From: Pyrus communis
Lineage: Eukaryota > Streptophyta > Magnoliopsida > Rosales > Rosaceae
DNA: 64,000 nucleotides
NCBI RefSeq assembly: GCF_963583255.1
Contig: NC_084808.1
Span: 12,361,501-12,425,500 of the forward strand
Direction: 5' to 3'
The position numbers and the translations under genes are program-made. This document shows, one piece after another, positions 1-11,446 of this stretch (its first letter is position 1; the number at the start of each line of letters is the position of its first letter). The notes below the pieces were generated by a model. That model had not been told where the DNA came from. It did not search any database and was given only the letters and a program-made list of their open reading frames with translations.

Positions 1-1450
1 AAATGAGAACTACAAGCATTGCATATGAATAGTTAGGCATACCAATTCCTCGAACAAGTTTTTGGAAGGTTGACTTCGGCAGTGACGTTGTGTAGAGGTC
101 GGCAAGGTTGTCTGGGATCGCTTGCATGACTTCAATCTCTTGATGCTTTGTTGATGTAGATATGGACGCAATATGTCTTGGCGTTGACTTTGTTGATGTA
201 TCATGTCTTGGTCAGATGGATATATGTGGCATAATCTTTATGGATTGTTGTTGGGACTCAACGATGGATGAAAAACACAGCAAATACTTCGAAATATGCT
301 CAACAAGAACTCCTAACCATGTCTCACTTGTGGCATAGTGAAGTGAGGTGAGTCTTGGAACAATTCGAAGATTTTGCAACGAAGGTCATATCGTGGACCT
401 CCAAGATATTACGATATCCCTAGCGGTAAAGACATAACCATTCGAGGATTTTGCCTTATGCGGGTCTGATAAGTAACATGCGTCAGCATAACAACAAGGC
501 AAACATCATTCCGAGGATCATGGGGGTTGGATCGGCTCAAGATACGTTAGGATTTGCCCTCGTAGTACCTTCAGGGATGTCTTAAATACCAATTTAGTGG
601 TTGCATGTAGGCGCAGTGCTGCATCTTCACCAAGATCAACAGCGAAGGAGATGTCCTATCTAATATAATGATCTAAGTATAATGAAGTGCAAGGTTGAAC
701 TTTAGATATGGAATTTCAGATTCCATAACCTCTTCAAGGGTCACATTTGCATATAACATATATTTGATCATGGGTATACTCAAAGGTAACACATTCGAGG
801 TGTAGTTCGACTGGTAGACCAAAATACCATCATAACAACGCTTGAACTTCAGGTCAAAGCATAAAGAAGTTTTCCCAAGATCCTTCATCTCAAATTCCAT
901 CTTCAAGTGTGAGGCAATTTTCTCAAGCTCTTCCGGAGTCTTAGTGAGATTCATGTCAACGACATAAACTGTAACTCTAGCAATTTGGAATAAGACTTCA
1001 TAGTTTAGCATGCAAGGGCATAATTCATATCCTTGATTGATCAAATAATCACTTAGACAGGTATACCACATCCGTCGAATTGTAAGTGAACGTCTCAAAC
1101 AAGTTAAGAGGATGTTCCGTGGTTTTAGAACTATTTGAACAAGTCATGTAATTCTTCGGGAACTTACATGTAAATCTCCATATCTATATCCTCATAAAGA
1201 AAACATTAACCACATTTCATAATGATGTTGTCAATCACATGACGTTTAAGAGAAATCTTGCATTGTAAGACGTGCATTATATCGCACTATTTCATTCATC
1301 TCATAACGCTTCCTTTCCCACTTGTAATACAATAGGGTTACCTTGGGCATTGTAGGAACGACAGGTCCAATACACACCTTGGTAAGGAATTTGACCTGGA
1401 TTGTAATTTTAGTTGTCCAATCAGTTCTACGTTGTCACTTAATCAACGGA
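1..1450 (-). pseudogene. Copia reverse transcriptase C-terminus and RNase H remnant
   Basis: The longest open piece (673-1098) reads VYVVDMNLTKTPEELEKIAS, then EFEMKDLGKTSLCFDLKF, then ILVYQSNYTSNVL and EIPYLKFNLALHY. This is the ordered tail of plant copia reverse transcriptase: the YVDD-type box (here YVVDM), the FEMKDLG box, the HQSNY motif and the VPYLSA motif. Bases 1-670 continue the same alignment into RNase H, but only in broken frames. The second Asp of the YVDD catalytic pair survives and the first is replaced by Val. With the surrounding stops this argues for a dead copy. The same domain in better condition lies at 52324-53300 on the plus strand. Confidence 0.8.
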
Positions 1451-3989
1451 ATACAGTTTAATATTGTCATTTTTCATTTATGTCGGTAGCTACAATATAA
1501 GTGAAAACATCATTAATGGTAATCTCATTTCAATTCCATTTAGCTCATCCAAACTAGTATACTGGACCAAAAACTTCAAGTCTCAGTAGTAATCCGGATT
1601 AATCTCATGAGATGGAAATGATTTGAGATAGCAATCAAGTTTAGATTCATTGTTATGTCGTGTCTTCCTCTTCCAAGGAAGTGAATCCTATGAACCGAAT
1701 GATTTGTCATGCTCCAAGCTAAGACAGATTGATTAGCTATCCGTCGGTGTACTGAACCGTCCAGTAGGGGCATCCAAACCGTCCAACAGGGGTGGCACAT
1801 CTTCCAATGATGTTGACTCGATGTCCATTAAGTACGTCTATCCTTGCAGGCATGTTTGCAGCTGATATATGATCTTGTCACTTTAGCTAAATCAAAGGAA
1901 TGCGTTTGGAGCAACATTATGAAATCTAGGATTCATCGCACTTACTTATCATACATGTGCTGTTACGGGGATCGAGATTAGACATAGTGGGTAATGTCCA
2001 TGCAAATTCGCACTGTTATACAGGAACGTTGACGTTCTTACCTCCTTTTAATGGCGGGAAAACTGTCTCATTAAAGTGACAACCCGTAAATGAGCGGTAA
2101 AGAGATAGCATGCAAGGGGTCGAAAAGAGCTAATGTTAAGGAGAATCATAATCGACAAAGATTCACATCCTTATTTGAGGACCCAAGTTGGTACGTTGCG
2201 GCGGTGCAACTTGGCACATGGAATGCACACCTAAATGAGTAAATACAAAAATTGTCAGGTTCGTACCCAGTAACCAACTATAACGTCATATAGGTTGGGT
2301 GGCAATAGGCCTTAAGGCGAACCAACATAACTGTATCCAAGATTGCATAGCCCAAGGTAAAAACTGAAAACTTGGTACGTTTACCAAAATCCGGGCGATC
2401 ATTTAAATTACACCTTATGATCGCTAGGCGAGGCTATTTGCGGTGAACATGGAAATTCGATGTTCAATTATAAACCCCAAATACATGTAATACTTTATCG
2501 AAAACCGTCGATGTAAACTCTCTGGTATTATCCAGTCTCCCGGACCTTAAGGGATAAGTAAGGTGATGAACCTTTAATTGACCATAAGGTTTAGCAGCAA
2601 TGTGTGTGGACAAACACGTGACTAGTTTGTCGAATCATCAACCAAAACCACAAGTATTTATATGGTCCGCATTTTGGTTGGATTAGTCTACATATATTCC
2701 CTTGAATCCACTGTGAAAATGGAGTCATTTCGTATCTTTGCGAGGGATGATATAAAAATCAAGGTTCCCAAAACGAGTGGGTTTTGGCAAAGTGTGCTTT
2801 TAGGCATAAGATCCTTACTTTGGGTAAGGAGATGTGTTGTAGCATCATTGTTCGACCTAAGTGTCCTAAATGGTCATGCCAAAGCAAGTAAACTACTTAA
2901 TCATCAGGCTTCAGGCCGGCCACATATGGTGTATTCCCAGTTGGGAGACAACCCATTGGCCCCAAAGCAAAACTTCAAGCTCATTTTTAGAGGTGGTGCA
3001 AAGATATTTCACTCTATTTTCTTCAGTGGTTTCATTTATGATCATTGTCATCTCGAATATCCTTAAAAACTCAACGATAGGGAGAATTTAAGGTCCTTTA
3101 AATGGTAATTCGATACCATTCATACAACAAGGAGCATGCCAATGCTCTTAATTAGGTTGGATAGACCTGTAGTTGTTGTTAGAGATGTGATTTATGTGTA
3201 AAGTTAGTGTGCGTAGTACGCATTCATCCAGACAACTAACTTTCCCACATTCCTAGCTAACCACGTGTTTAATTGAATCGGACACATGTATTAAGACACA
3301 TGATTCAATTAACTCATATTCGAGGACAATATCAATAAGACTATCCATAAGTAAAACATACACCAAACTTGAATCCAAGAACATGGAAAAATGTTCACAA
3401 AGTAAATGGTTTACTAAGGGGATTCGGCCAATAAGGCTATCCATGTCAAAATTTGGCTCTTCTAATGGTGTTTGATGGAGCAAAATTAGTCTCACATATT
3501 GATTACTAGAATGGTACTCCTTAACAACATTGTTAGGGGCACGAACAGGTGCATAACCAATGATCTATTCCATCAAGACGAAAGTAAATTCTGCAGGGTT
3601 AAGATTTGGGAATACTATCCCTTATTCTTGAAGTTTTAGGTCTTAGGTGCCAAGGATCACGCTTCAGGCATGATGCCACACCTTGGCAGGCCCTGATTCT
3701 ACCATATGTTTGTGGTAGTAATCAGATCCGAGAATTTCGTAAACTTCCGCTTTCTACGCTTGTTGCTTCAGGAGCGAGTTAGAAACAAGGAAGGAGGAGA
3801 AAAGTATTCTCTAGTCAAAATTCGATCAGATTTATAAACTTCAGAATCGTACTTATTCATGGACGTAATCATGGTGTGCTCCATGCAATATCTTTCATGA
3901 TTAGGCGGTCCACAGAAGCGAGCAAAAGAGCCATGGAATCCTCGTTCGGGAGGTACTTCCGTTTGTAATGTTTTAGGCATAAGTCTTCG

Positions 3990-4440
3990 AATAAAGATCA
4001 TGGTGGAGGCTCATTCAGCTCTTCTATGCCATTGTTGGCTACAATGGCTTCTCAGCTTCTTAATAGTCAAGTAGAGATTCACGTCTTGTACTCACATATA
4101 AAATGGTTTCTATTAGAAACGTCCATGTAAGGGAAATCGAATTTGTGACAGTTCGACAATCCATTGAATCAAAAGGAACAAGATTGTGATTAGTGCTATG
4201 GCAATGAATCGTCCATAAGCATCAAAGTTAGAACATTCGAGTTCTAAGACATGATTTTCATGAAAAACGTCGGGTTTTCATGGGTGTATTGTTTTATGAA
4301 ATCTTCAGGTTTCAAAGGTTTATGAATGTTTAGTTCATAAAAGAGAGGTTCCTGCAAGAACACAGAATGCAATATACAACTATGTGTAGTGGATTTAAGG
4401 TTCTTCGGGAACTCAAGTGTGAGAGTTTCATTACTACGAA
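3990..4440 (-). pseudogene. Copia gag N-terminal remnant
   Basis: On the minus strand this block matches the gag start of the plus-strand element at 48880-49210. The shared landmarks are a stretch reading KPLKPEDFIKQYTHENPTFF (4244-4450) and, further on, the sequence equivalent to the gag segment EFDFTDLEVSNRNHFLW. Plant copia gag proteins of this family begin with a similar 'F..L.ISGKNYL.WVLDAEIHL' segment. Stops break the frame. The identification rests on alignment to the second copy and on recalled family motifs. Confidence 0.55.
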
Positions 4441-4639
4441 AGTATGTCAACGGTTCAAAGTATAAAAATAAATTATTGAATCGTTAATGTCCAAAAGTGA
4501 TCTTCAGGTCAATAATTTTGGATTCATTATCAGATTAATGGATTGCATGTCACTTTTAATTAATTTAATAGATTGAGACCAAACGGGGTCGATCGTAGAA
4601 GCAAAAATAATATTAAAATAATATCATGGGTCAAAAATA

Positions 4640-5150
4640 TCATAGCCCAAAAGAGGGCTGGGTGCCGTGAGCTAAAAAAAGGGCTCGGGTTGGGTATGGT
4701 TGTAAAAACTGCCTATAGATTGGTCTTCAGGCCACTGGGCAATTTTTGAAGCCTAGCAACAAGTGTTGCCGTAATTGGGGCAAAGAGAGGGGAGTACAGG
4801 TTAGGGCCCAGTGAAAGCTGGCATGTGGGTTCACAAAGGGAGCCCAGCCGCATGGGCTTGCGACTTGCGATGTGGGTCAGGGCTGACACAAAGCCTAGCA
4901 AGCATGACAGCTTGATGGCGTAGGCTACAGGGGCCAAGCCCAGTCGTGTGGGCTGGCACCGAAATGAGCAGGCTTCAAGCCTGGGTGCGCGTGGGTTAAG
5001 AGCTCAACAAACAAGGCTTGCTGGCTGTGGGTAATGGTTATGGGCCAAGGTGCAGTCGGGCTTCAGGGCCATCAAAATTTACCCCAGGCCAATGCCTGGT
5101 TGTGACGTGCATAGTGATGGTGCGATGGGTATGCCGCACCATGATGCATG
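4640..5150 (-). other. G+C-richer leader of the copia element
   Basis: Between the LTR/PBS and gag, about 500 bases are clearly richer in G and C than the flanks, with repeated GGGCT and GGCC words. The related element on the plus strand has a similarly G+C-rich but poorly alignable block in the same place (about 48005-48480). Short open frames here (for example 4713-4937) match nothing I recognise and are probably chance products of the composition. Confidence 0.5.
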
Positions 5151-5189
5151 AAACAAATATATATATTGACAAATATATGAACATAGATA

Positions 5190-5211
5190 TAATATATATA
5201 TATATATATAT
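5190..5211. repeat. (TA)n microsatellite
   Basis: About eleven TA units lie in the leader of the copia element. The reading frames that cross it (runs of Tyr-Ile) are artefacts. Confidence 0.9.
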
Positions 5212-5531
5212 CGGAAGGAAAATATAAACATAGGGGGTTTCATGAATCATGGGGAATGTTTTCATGCTTCAAGGTCGTTTCAAATATCTTACTTTATTTT
5301 AAGCGTACCTGATTAACAGAAAACAACAAAAGCCTTCGAATTTGTAGAAGATTCTTCTTAGAAAGCTGGAATTGCATCTCCAACGTGTTGTATCATGTTC
5401 AACATAGAAAAATTAAATTGAATCAATAACATGTAGTTCAATTCAAAATAATAAATTAATCACAAAAAGAATGATTAAAATGTAATACTCCCTTGATTGA
5501 AGATCAAACTCTCTTTAGTGCAACGTCAAGA

Positions 5532-5545
5532 ACGTGCTGATAACG
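5532..5545 (-). promoter_or_regulatory. Candidate primer-binding site
   Basis: On the minus strand CGTTATCAGCACGT directly abuts the inner end of the LTR, where a primer-binding site must lie. It is not the usual initiator-Met sequence TGGTATCAGAGC, and I cannot assign the tRNA. The plus-strand relative has only a shortened version (ACAGCACG, near 47506). Confidence 0.5.
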
Positions 5546-5815
5546 TGTTGTAGGCATAATTTACTGAACAATTATGGAGGCCATAGAAAGAGAGAAAGGT
5601 GTTGCAATAGTAGAGAGAAGAGAGAGATGTGTAATTGTGAGTGTGTGTTATTCCACCCATTGTGCATTTATTTATAGTAGTAGGGAAGGTTAATTCATTA
5701 CCCTTTTAGAATTACAACTCTACTAGATAATCAACTCCTAATAGGAATATAAGAGATATTCCAAGATAAACTAGGATTTACACAATCACATTCCTAATCT
5801 AATAGGACTGCAACA
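5546..5815 (-). repeat. 5' LTR of the minus-strand copia element
   Basis: This 270-bp LTR begins TGTTGCAGTCC and ends CCTACAACA on the minus strand, giving the inverted TGTTG/CAACA termini of LTRs. It contains a TATA box (TATAAATA, 5669-5676) followed by a CT-rich stretch, the usual LTR promoter layout. It aligns with both LTRs of the plus-strand element (46710-47508 and 53657-53902 plus 55001). Confidence 0.85.
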
Positions 5816-5820
5816 CATTG

Positions 5821-5930
5821 AAGATATAGGTTTCTTTTTTCTTTGTTTTCTTTTTGTTCTCCTCTCATTTGGTCAAGTTTGATACACCAATATATATTGC
5901 CCGTATATGGAAGATCAAACTTATCCATAA
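5821..5930. other. Spacer between two retroelements
   Basis: An AT-rich spacer between the copia LTR and the solo LTR. No gene or element end was seen. Confidence 0.6.
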
Positions 5931-6460
5931 TGACACACCCCGACCGAGATCAGGCCATGCTGGCCGTCACATGAAGGTGACGTAACCATGTGCACAGTGC
6001 GGAAGCTAAGAATAATAATAAAAGTACGAAAAAATAAAAACCAAGCTATACACTACGTAGATAACATACAAGTGCAAGCGTAAGTGTGAAAAACAATTTT
6101 CAGAGCACGGAAGACCTAATGCAGTCTGGGGGAACAAAAACTAAATAAACACACCCAGAGGTGGTTCTACTCTGGTGATAATCTATCAGATATGTCGTGA
6201 ATCCCTTGAGAGCCACCAACAGAGCTATCCAAACTAGAACCTGGAATGGCGCAAAACAGAAAGCGTGAGTGGGCAAAAACAAAGCTTTTTAAAATCATTT
6301 CAATACAAAAGTTCTAACCCCTTTCCGTAAAACCTGTATAGTTTCCCAGAAAATAGAATATACACATATATATAAAACATGCTCAGATATATGCCATGTC
6401 GAATGCCTCTAAACAAAATGCAAGTACTCAGGTAATGTCAATCAATGCCATATAATCTGC

Positions 6461-6690
6461 CAGCCGGAGTCACCTAACATGACCTGTACGGCGGAATCTA
6501 GAGCTCAAATCCCCAACTCACTAACTATACCTGCACACAAGTCGGAACCACCTAAAGTGGTCTGTACGACAGGACTGGGTGTAAATAAATATGCTCAAGT
6601 GCTACGATCACGTGAAGATTGGGCAAATAATCGCGGGTCACTTACGAGTCGGAACCACCTATAGTGGTCTGTATGACAGGACTGTGCACC
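6461..6690 (-). repeat. Imperfect repeat units inside the solo LTR
   Basis: Three diverged units share the core 'GTCGGAACCACCTAWAGTGG' followed by 'TCTGTAYGACAGGACTG'. They begin near 6461, 6541 and 6651. The spacing is irregular (about 80 and 110 bp), so this is a degenerate minisatellite rather than a clean tandem array. Confidence 0.65.
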
Positions 6691-6877
6691 TAACTTAGAT
6701 CCAAGATGAGCGTGTGGTGCGGGAGGTGAACATCACGTGAAGGACTGTGCCTTACTCTGGGCGGGAACACTAACACCGGGGGTGCAAGTTATGAGCTTTC
6801 TATGCATCTCAGTTCACTACTAAACATAAACATAAACCATAACTTACCTGGCACTTACCTGTGCGTCCGCAGCGCCA

Positions 6878-6879
<2 letters not shown>

Positions 6880-6920
<41 letters not shown>
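6880..6920. repeat. (AT)n microsatellite in the solo LTR
   Basis: About twenty AT units. The gypsy LTRs at 15974-18106 and 22371-24885 also carry a (TA)n tract in their central part. Confidence 0.9.
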
Positions 6921-6923
<3 letters not shown>

Positions 6924-8142
6924 ACTACTAATGCATAATTAATTAGGCAAACGCAAAGCATGGCATTTAAAACATATAAACGTTTCATTTCATTTTCTGG
7001 GAAAATCACAAGTATATAGGTATATACGGAAAACCAAAAGCCCAGTCACTGATATGTAGAAGGGTCGTAACCCCCTTGCCTCGAGTGACTGCGCTCGTCC
7101 TTGGGATAGGTCTCACCTATATGCGAAACAATTATAAAAACGTTAATTTAAAGCACATAACCCAAACTAGGTAAAAACTTCTCATACAATGCTCAAATGG
7201 GGTGTATGAATACACCAACGTGATCCACTCAACCTCACGAACATCCCCATATTTTTAAAATAATTTTTCGACACCACATGCGACCCCATGAGCTGGCCAA
7301 GGCACGGCCACACGCGCCTCCCACCCGCAGGCACGTGTCTAGCACACTGACGGAATCAGTTAACGCCGTCAGGAATATTCCGTTATGTCTGACAGATTCC
7401 GTTAAAGTTAACCTAACGCCGTTAGAAATATTCCATCCAAACTGACTGAATATTTCGTCGTCTTCTCCGGCCTATCTCCGACACCGTTGCCGTCGCTGGA
7501 AAACCGGGAAATTGTCCAAACCTCATTTCTCACTCGTTTTTCACCCAAATTTCACAAAATTGGTACCAAAATGAAGCTTACAACTAGAGGAACAAAACCT
7601 TACCACTTTCAAGCACTAAAACCAACGGAATCTCGTTGGAAAAATTCCACCAAATCCGGCCAAACCTACAACTCACGATCCCGACGTCCAAAACCTTCAA
7701 ACGAACCACCCCGAGCTTCCTAAGGACCTCACCAAGCTTCCTACAAGCCTGAAATTCCCAAAAACACATGAATTTACGTGTGCATGAACAGTACCCTGAT
7801 TTGAACATCTCGAGTTCAACGTGAAAACGAAGGTGTCCTTACCTGAAAGGGGTATGGTTGAACTCGTATGAAGCTCACGAACACAAAGGTATAAGTCTCC
7901 ACCACGATCTACCACGTTTTCGAAGGGTTTGACCTTGTGCGTACAAAGAAGAAAGGAAAGGGAGAGAGTGACAGGGATACGGGACAGGAAAAGGATGAGA
8001 ATGAGTGTGGAGGTGTGCGTGTGGTCCAAAAGCAACCAACCAAAACCCCAAAATAAACACACAACGAAACAAAACCACTAGGGGCAAAACCGTCATTTTA
8101 CCCCTACGGTACGAAAAATCTGAGACGGGCTGTCACACATAA

Positions 8143-9142
8143 AGAGCAGGTATTTTATTCTAGAATGGCTGAACAATTTCTTTGTGCAGATTTATGCTGC
8201 TATTAGGATCAATGACATTCAAACACATCTATCTCATGACTACGTGAAAGGTTTGATATAATATGCATTTTCTTTGTCATTTCAGTATAGTCATAAGCTT
8301 GGTTTAATAAAAAGTTGACAAAAATCGACGAACTCTTGCACAATTTCACCTTTGTACCACATAAGTTCTTGAGGTTGTAAGTAACCAAGGGATGCATGAT
8401 TCTTACATTTATTTGAAATTAGATTTTTTTCTTTTTTGTTGCATGTTGGTGCATTTTATTAATTTTTTTTTTTTTTGGTGTGATTTTGTTTTTCAATCAG
8501 TATTGATTTTTAGCTTTTTGTTGCTTTGGCTGCATGTTGATGCAGTTTTACTTCCTGTGAGTTTTTGTTGAGGATTGAATGGGTTGTTTAATTATTTACG
8601 TATTTGTCAATTTTGCTTACCAATAATTAGAACAAAGGTACATGTCAATTTTGCTTTTCAATTGTAGAATGTAGTCGGAGTAGATATATTCTTACAGAAT
8701 GTTTGGTTCTATGAACTACACTGATTCATAACTGTTGGATCATTACTGTAAAGGGCCAGTATTAATTGATAGATACCGAATAGGGGATGTTACCATTAGA
8801 TCGCGTTTGTAGGATTAGTATCTTCCGATACCCAAATTCTTTTGCTTTGCTTACTGGTCCAGTATTTGGTTATTTATATTCATACAAAGTTACATATATT
8901 TAGAACTTTATTTACAGTTTTACTATATAAGAGTATCTGTCCAATATTTGCTTTGCAAGTTTTTTATTTATAGGTTTATTCTCAGTCCAGTATTTGTTTC
9001 CTACAAGTTTACTCTCTGTGAGTCTTTTGCTTTGCTTACTGGTTATTTGTCATATATTCTTTCTATTTTTGCTTTGCTTGTTGGTTGTATTTGGTTATCT
9101 ACATTCATATATTATTACATGTGTTTAGAATGAATATCATTA
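8143..9142. other. Gene-free AT-rich spacer
   Basis: No coding region was found. The word TTTGCTTTGC recurs at about 8842, 8948, 9028 and 9070, several times followed by TTACTGG or a similar string. It looks like a decayed low-complexity repeat. Confidence 0.55.
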
Positions 9143-9147
9143 ATCTA

Positions 9148-9335
9148 TAGAATTCTAGGGTTTTGGTAAAAATTGTTCTAATCTTATTCTTCTCTCATAG
9201 AGCAATATATAAACTTATACAATCTCCTATAAATTAGGAAACAAGTATCCCAAACACATAAGGATACCAATTACATAATTATATACCCAAAAATATCTCT
9301 ACATTCCTTATTTTCCAAGGTTGACTCACGCAACA
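9148..9335 (-). repeat. 3' LTR of the copia element
   Basis: The 188-bp partner of 13118-13305. On the minus strand it runs from TGTTGCGTGAGTCAAC to CCCTAGAATTCTA. The polypurine tract lies just inside it (9336-9345, minus-strand TGAGGGGGAG). Confidence 0.92.
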
Positions 9336-9345
9336 CTCCCCCTCA
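9336..9345 (-). promoter_or_regulatory. Polypurine tract
   Basis: The minus-strand TGAGGGGGAG immediately precedes the 3' LTR, the standard plus-strand priming site of LTR retrotransposons. Confidence 0.8.
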
Positions 9346-9399
9346 AGTTGGTGCATAGATATCACCTAGGCCCAACTTGTCAAATGAGTCCTGCTGACA

Positions 9400-9920
9400 C
9401 TGCATGCGTTAACACGTCAGCCAGCTGGTCTTTGGATCTTACATATGGAATATCAATTAACTTAACATCCAACTTCTCTTTAATAAAATGTCTATCCACC
9501 TCAACATGTTTTGTACGATCATGCTAAGCTGGATTATTAGCTATTTCTCATGCAGCCTGATTATCACAATATAAAAACATCGCTCCATGTGGCTTGAACC
9601 CAATCTCTGTAAGAATAATCCTCAACCATAATAACTCACAAATCCCATGTGCCATCCCATGGTATTCAGCCTCTACCGTGGACCTGGCCACAACATTCTG
9701 TTTCTTGCTTCTCCAAGTCATAAGGTTTCCTGCAACAAATGTGAAGTACCCTGACGTAGAGCGTCTATCAGTAATGTTCCCGGCCCCATCAACATTAGTG
9801 TACCATTTTACCTCCATATGCCCATGTTTCCTGAAGATCAACCCTTTTCTAGGTGCACCTTTCAAATAACTCAAAATCCGCATAACAGTAGCCATGTGAT
9901 CATCACTAGGAGAGTGCATA
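9400..9920 (-). pseudogene. Copia RNase H domain
   Basis: Frame 9548-9919 reads [15 protein letters not shown], then EVKWYTNVDGAGNITDRRST, then SGYFTFVAGNLMTWRSKKQ, then STVEAEYHGMAHGICELLW and LYCDNQAA. These are the standard RNase H landmarks of copia pol: YLKG, DADWAG (here NVDGAG), RRSTSGY, SWRSKKQ, AEYRAMA and CDNQAA. The frame stays open past the domain until just before the LTR, where stops begin. Upstream a 20-bp tandem duplication (9902-9941) breaks the link to reverse transcriptase. Confidence 0.88.
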
Positions 9921-9941
9921 AATCACTAGGAGAGTGCATAA
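9902..9941. repeat. 20-bp tandem duplication that breaks pol
   Basis: The 20-base unit ATCACTAGGAGAGTGCATAA occurs twice in direct succession. Twenty is not a multiple of three, so the duplication shifts the frame between reverse transcriptase and RNase H. Confidence 0.9.
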
Positions 9942-10044
9942 ATTGACTTATTACACTAACAACATATGCAATATCTGGTCTCGTGAGAGACAAGTAAATC
10001 AACCTTCTTACTAACCTCTGGTATATTTCTCTGTTTGCTGGAAC

Positions 10045-10660
10045 CTAGTTTGGGTAGATAGCCAAATGATAATTTTGAACTATAGGTGTTTCTACTGGTT
10101 TACATGCCAACATCCCAGTCTCAAACAAAAGATCCAGAACATAATTCCGTTGAGATAAGTAAATACCGTCACGGGAATGAGCAACTTCAATTCCCAAAAA
10201 GTACTTCAAACCTCCTAAATCTTTCATCTCAAACTCCGAAGAAAGATACTCCTGTAATCTTTCCATTTCTTCTGTATCATCACCTGTGACTAACATATCA
10301 TCCACATATATTATCAACAAGGTAACCTTTCCTCCATTGCGTTTGATAAAAAAAAGTGTGATCTGCACTCCCTTGTCGGTACCCATATTTTTTCATTGCA
10401 TCAGTAAATCTTCCAAACCAAGCCCTCGGCGATTGTTTGAGTCCATAAAGAGCCTTTCGTAGTCTGCATACTTTGCCTGCATTATTCTGCATTTCATACC
10501 CAGGTGGGAGCTCCATGTATACTTCTTCCTCCAAGTCTACATGTATAAAAGCATTCTTCACATCAAATTGTCTCAACGGCCAATCAAAGTTAGAGCTAAA
10601 GACAACAAAACTCGTATAATATTCATCTTTGCTACTGGGGCAAATGTTTCCTGATAATTT
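10045..10660 (-). pseudogene. Copia reverse transcriptase domain
   Basis: Two overlapping frames cover the domain. The upstream one (10298-10576) reads MRQFDVKNAFIHVDLEEEVY, MELPPGY, then VCRLRKALYGLKQSPRAW. The downstream one (10045-10386) carries the catalytic box YVDDMLVTGDD, then SSEFEMKDLGGLKYFLGIEV and SQRNYVLDLL. The order and spacing are typical of copia reverse transcriptase, with both catalytic Asp of YVDD intact. A frameshift joins the two pieces near 10386, so the domain is not continuous. Confidence 0.9.
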
Positions 10661-10812
10661 ACTCCAAAAGTCTATGTGTACCCCTTAGCTACCAACCTTG
10701 CCTTGTATCTTTCAATGGTTTCATTGCCTTGTGTTTGATGGTGAACACCCATTTGCATCCGACTAGTCTTTTTCCTTGTGGTAGTGACTCCACGCTCCAA
10801 GTTCCATTTTTT

Positions 10813-11310
10813 CTATAAGGCCTCCATTTCGACCTCCATTGCTTCTGTCCATCGAGGATCCCGCAAAGCTTCTTTCACTTTTGTTGGAATTTTGATTCCA
10901 TCCATTTTATTCACCAAGGCTTGGTACTTAAGAGATAATCGATGAGTAGAGACATACTTTGCAAAAGCATATCTAACTTTTCCATTCGGAGAATACCTGT
11001 CAGGTGGTTTCCCACGATTTTGTCTAGAAAGCAACACATAAGTACTTTCAATGTTAGTCAAATTATGAGCTTCATTAGATGGGATAAACGTACCTCATGG
11101 ATATCCTCGAGCACAAGGACAGGTATAACCAGAGGAAGGTTATTTTTTGAAGTGCTTGGGCTGTGAGAAACTTGGCTTGATGGTTGCAGCTCGCTACCGT
11201 GTTCATATTGTGCATAGGGTTGTGAAACGCCCTCATTGTTTTGTGCGTTAGGCTGTGAGAAGCCTTCTACTTCCCTGATTTCCGAGCTAGGCAAGCCCAA
11301 CTCACCCATG
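10813..11310 (-). pseudogene. Copia integrase C-terminal and linker region
   Basis: Two frames (10813-11061 and 11058-11309) hold the variable linker between integrase and reverse transcriptase. The end of the first reads VKEALRDPRWTEAMEVEMEAL, matching the conserved '.EAL.D..W..AM..EM.AL' entry into copia reverse transcriptase. The second has repeated Gln-Pro-Tyr-Ala-Gln units of low complexity, common in this linker. Weakly conserved overall. Confidence 0.7.
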
Positions 11311-11446
11311 CTGCTATTGATGGGCCCAAGTTCATTAAACCCACGGGCAGTTGTTGGTTATGCTGGCAGATGCTGTCACGGTGGCTATCCACCTACCTAG
11401 TTGGAAGATTAATCCAACTATAATCTTCATGTGTATTCATCTCTCC

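Larger units (their letters stand above)
1..5815 (-). mobile_element. Degraded Ty1/copia LTR retrotransposon, cut by the left window edge
   Basis: This is a copia-order element read right to left. Its 5' LTR is at 5546-5815, with a primer-binding site next to it, a G+C-richer leader at about 4640-5150, gag-like remnants near 4000-4440, and the end of reverse transcriptase plus RNase H at 1-1450. Base 1 matches, inverted, about position 53276 of the plus-strand copia element at 46710-55001. The missing part is therefore about 380 bp plus the 3' LTR. Stops and frameshifts occur throughout, so nothing here can be translated as a whole. The five bases just outside the LTR are CATTG (5816-5820), and the partner duplication lies off the window. 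Confidence 0.85.
5931..8137 (-). mobile_element. Solo gypsy-type LTR (2.2 kb), TSD CATAA
   Basis: On the minus strand this block starts TGTGACAGCCCGTC and ends CGGTCGGGGTGTGTCA. It is flanked by a perfect 5-bp duplication, CATAA (5926-5930 and 8138-8142). No primer-binding site, internal domain or second LTR is attached, so it is a solo LTR left by recombination between the two LTRs of one insertion. Its termini resemble those of the longer-LTR family at 15974-24885 and 38345-41002 (TGTAACAACCYG...GGTGTGTCA), which suggests a related Ty3/gypsy lineage. Open frames inside it (for example 7487-7723 and 7697-8062) match no protein I recognise and run through LTR leader sequence. Confidence 0.9.

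Noticed and set aside
5038..5265. Frames rich in Tyr and Ile near 5.0-5.3 kb, and similar ones at 6.8, 17.0 and 55.1 kb
   Set aside because: They are translations of (TA)n microsatellites.
7487..8096. Several overlapping open frames of 73-121 codons inside the solo LTR
   Set aside because: They lie wholly in LTR sequence with matching duplications outside, on both strands, and have no recognisable domain.
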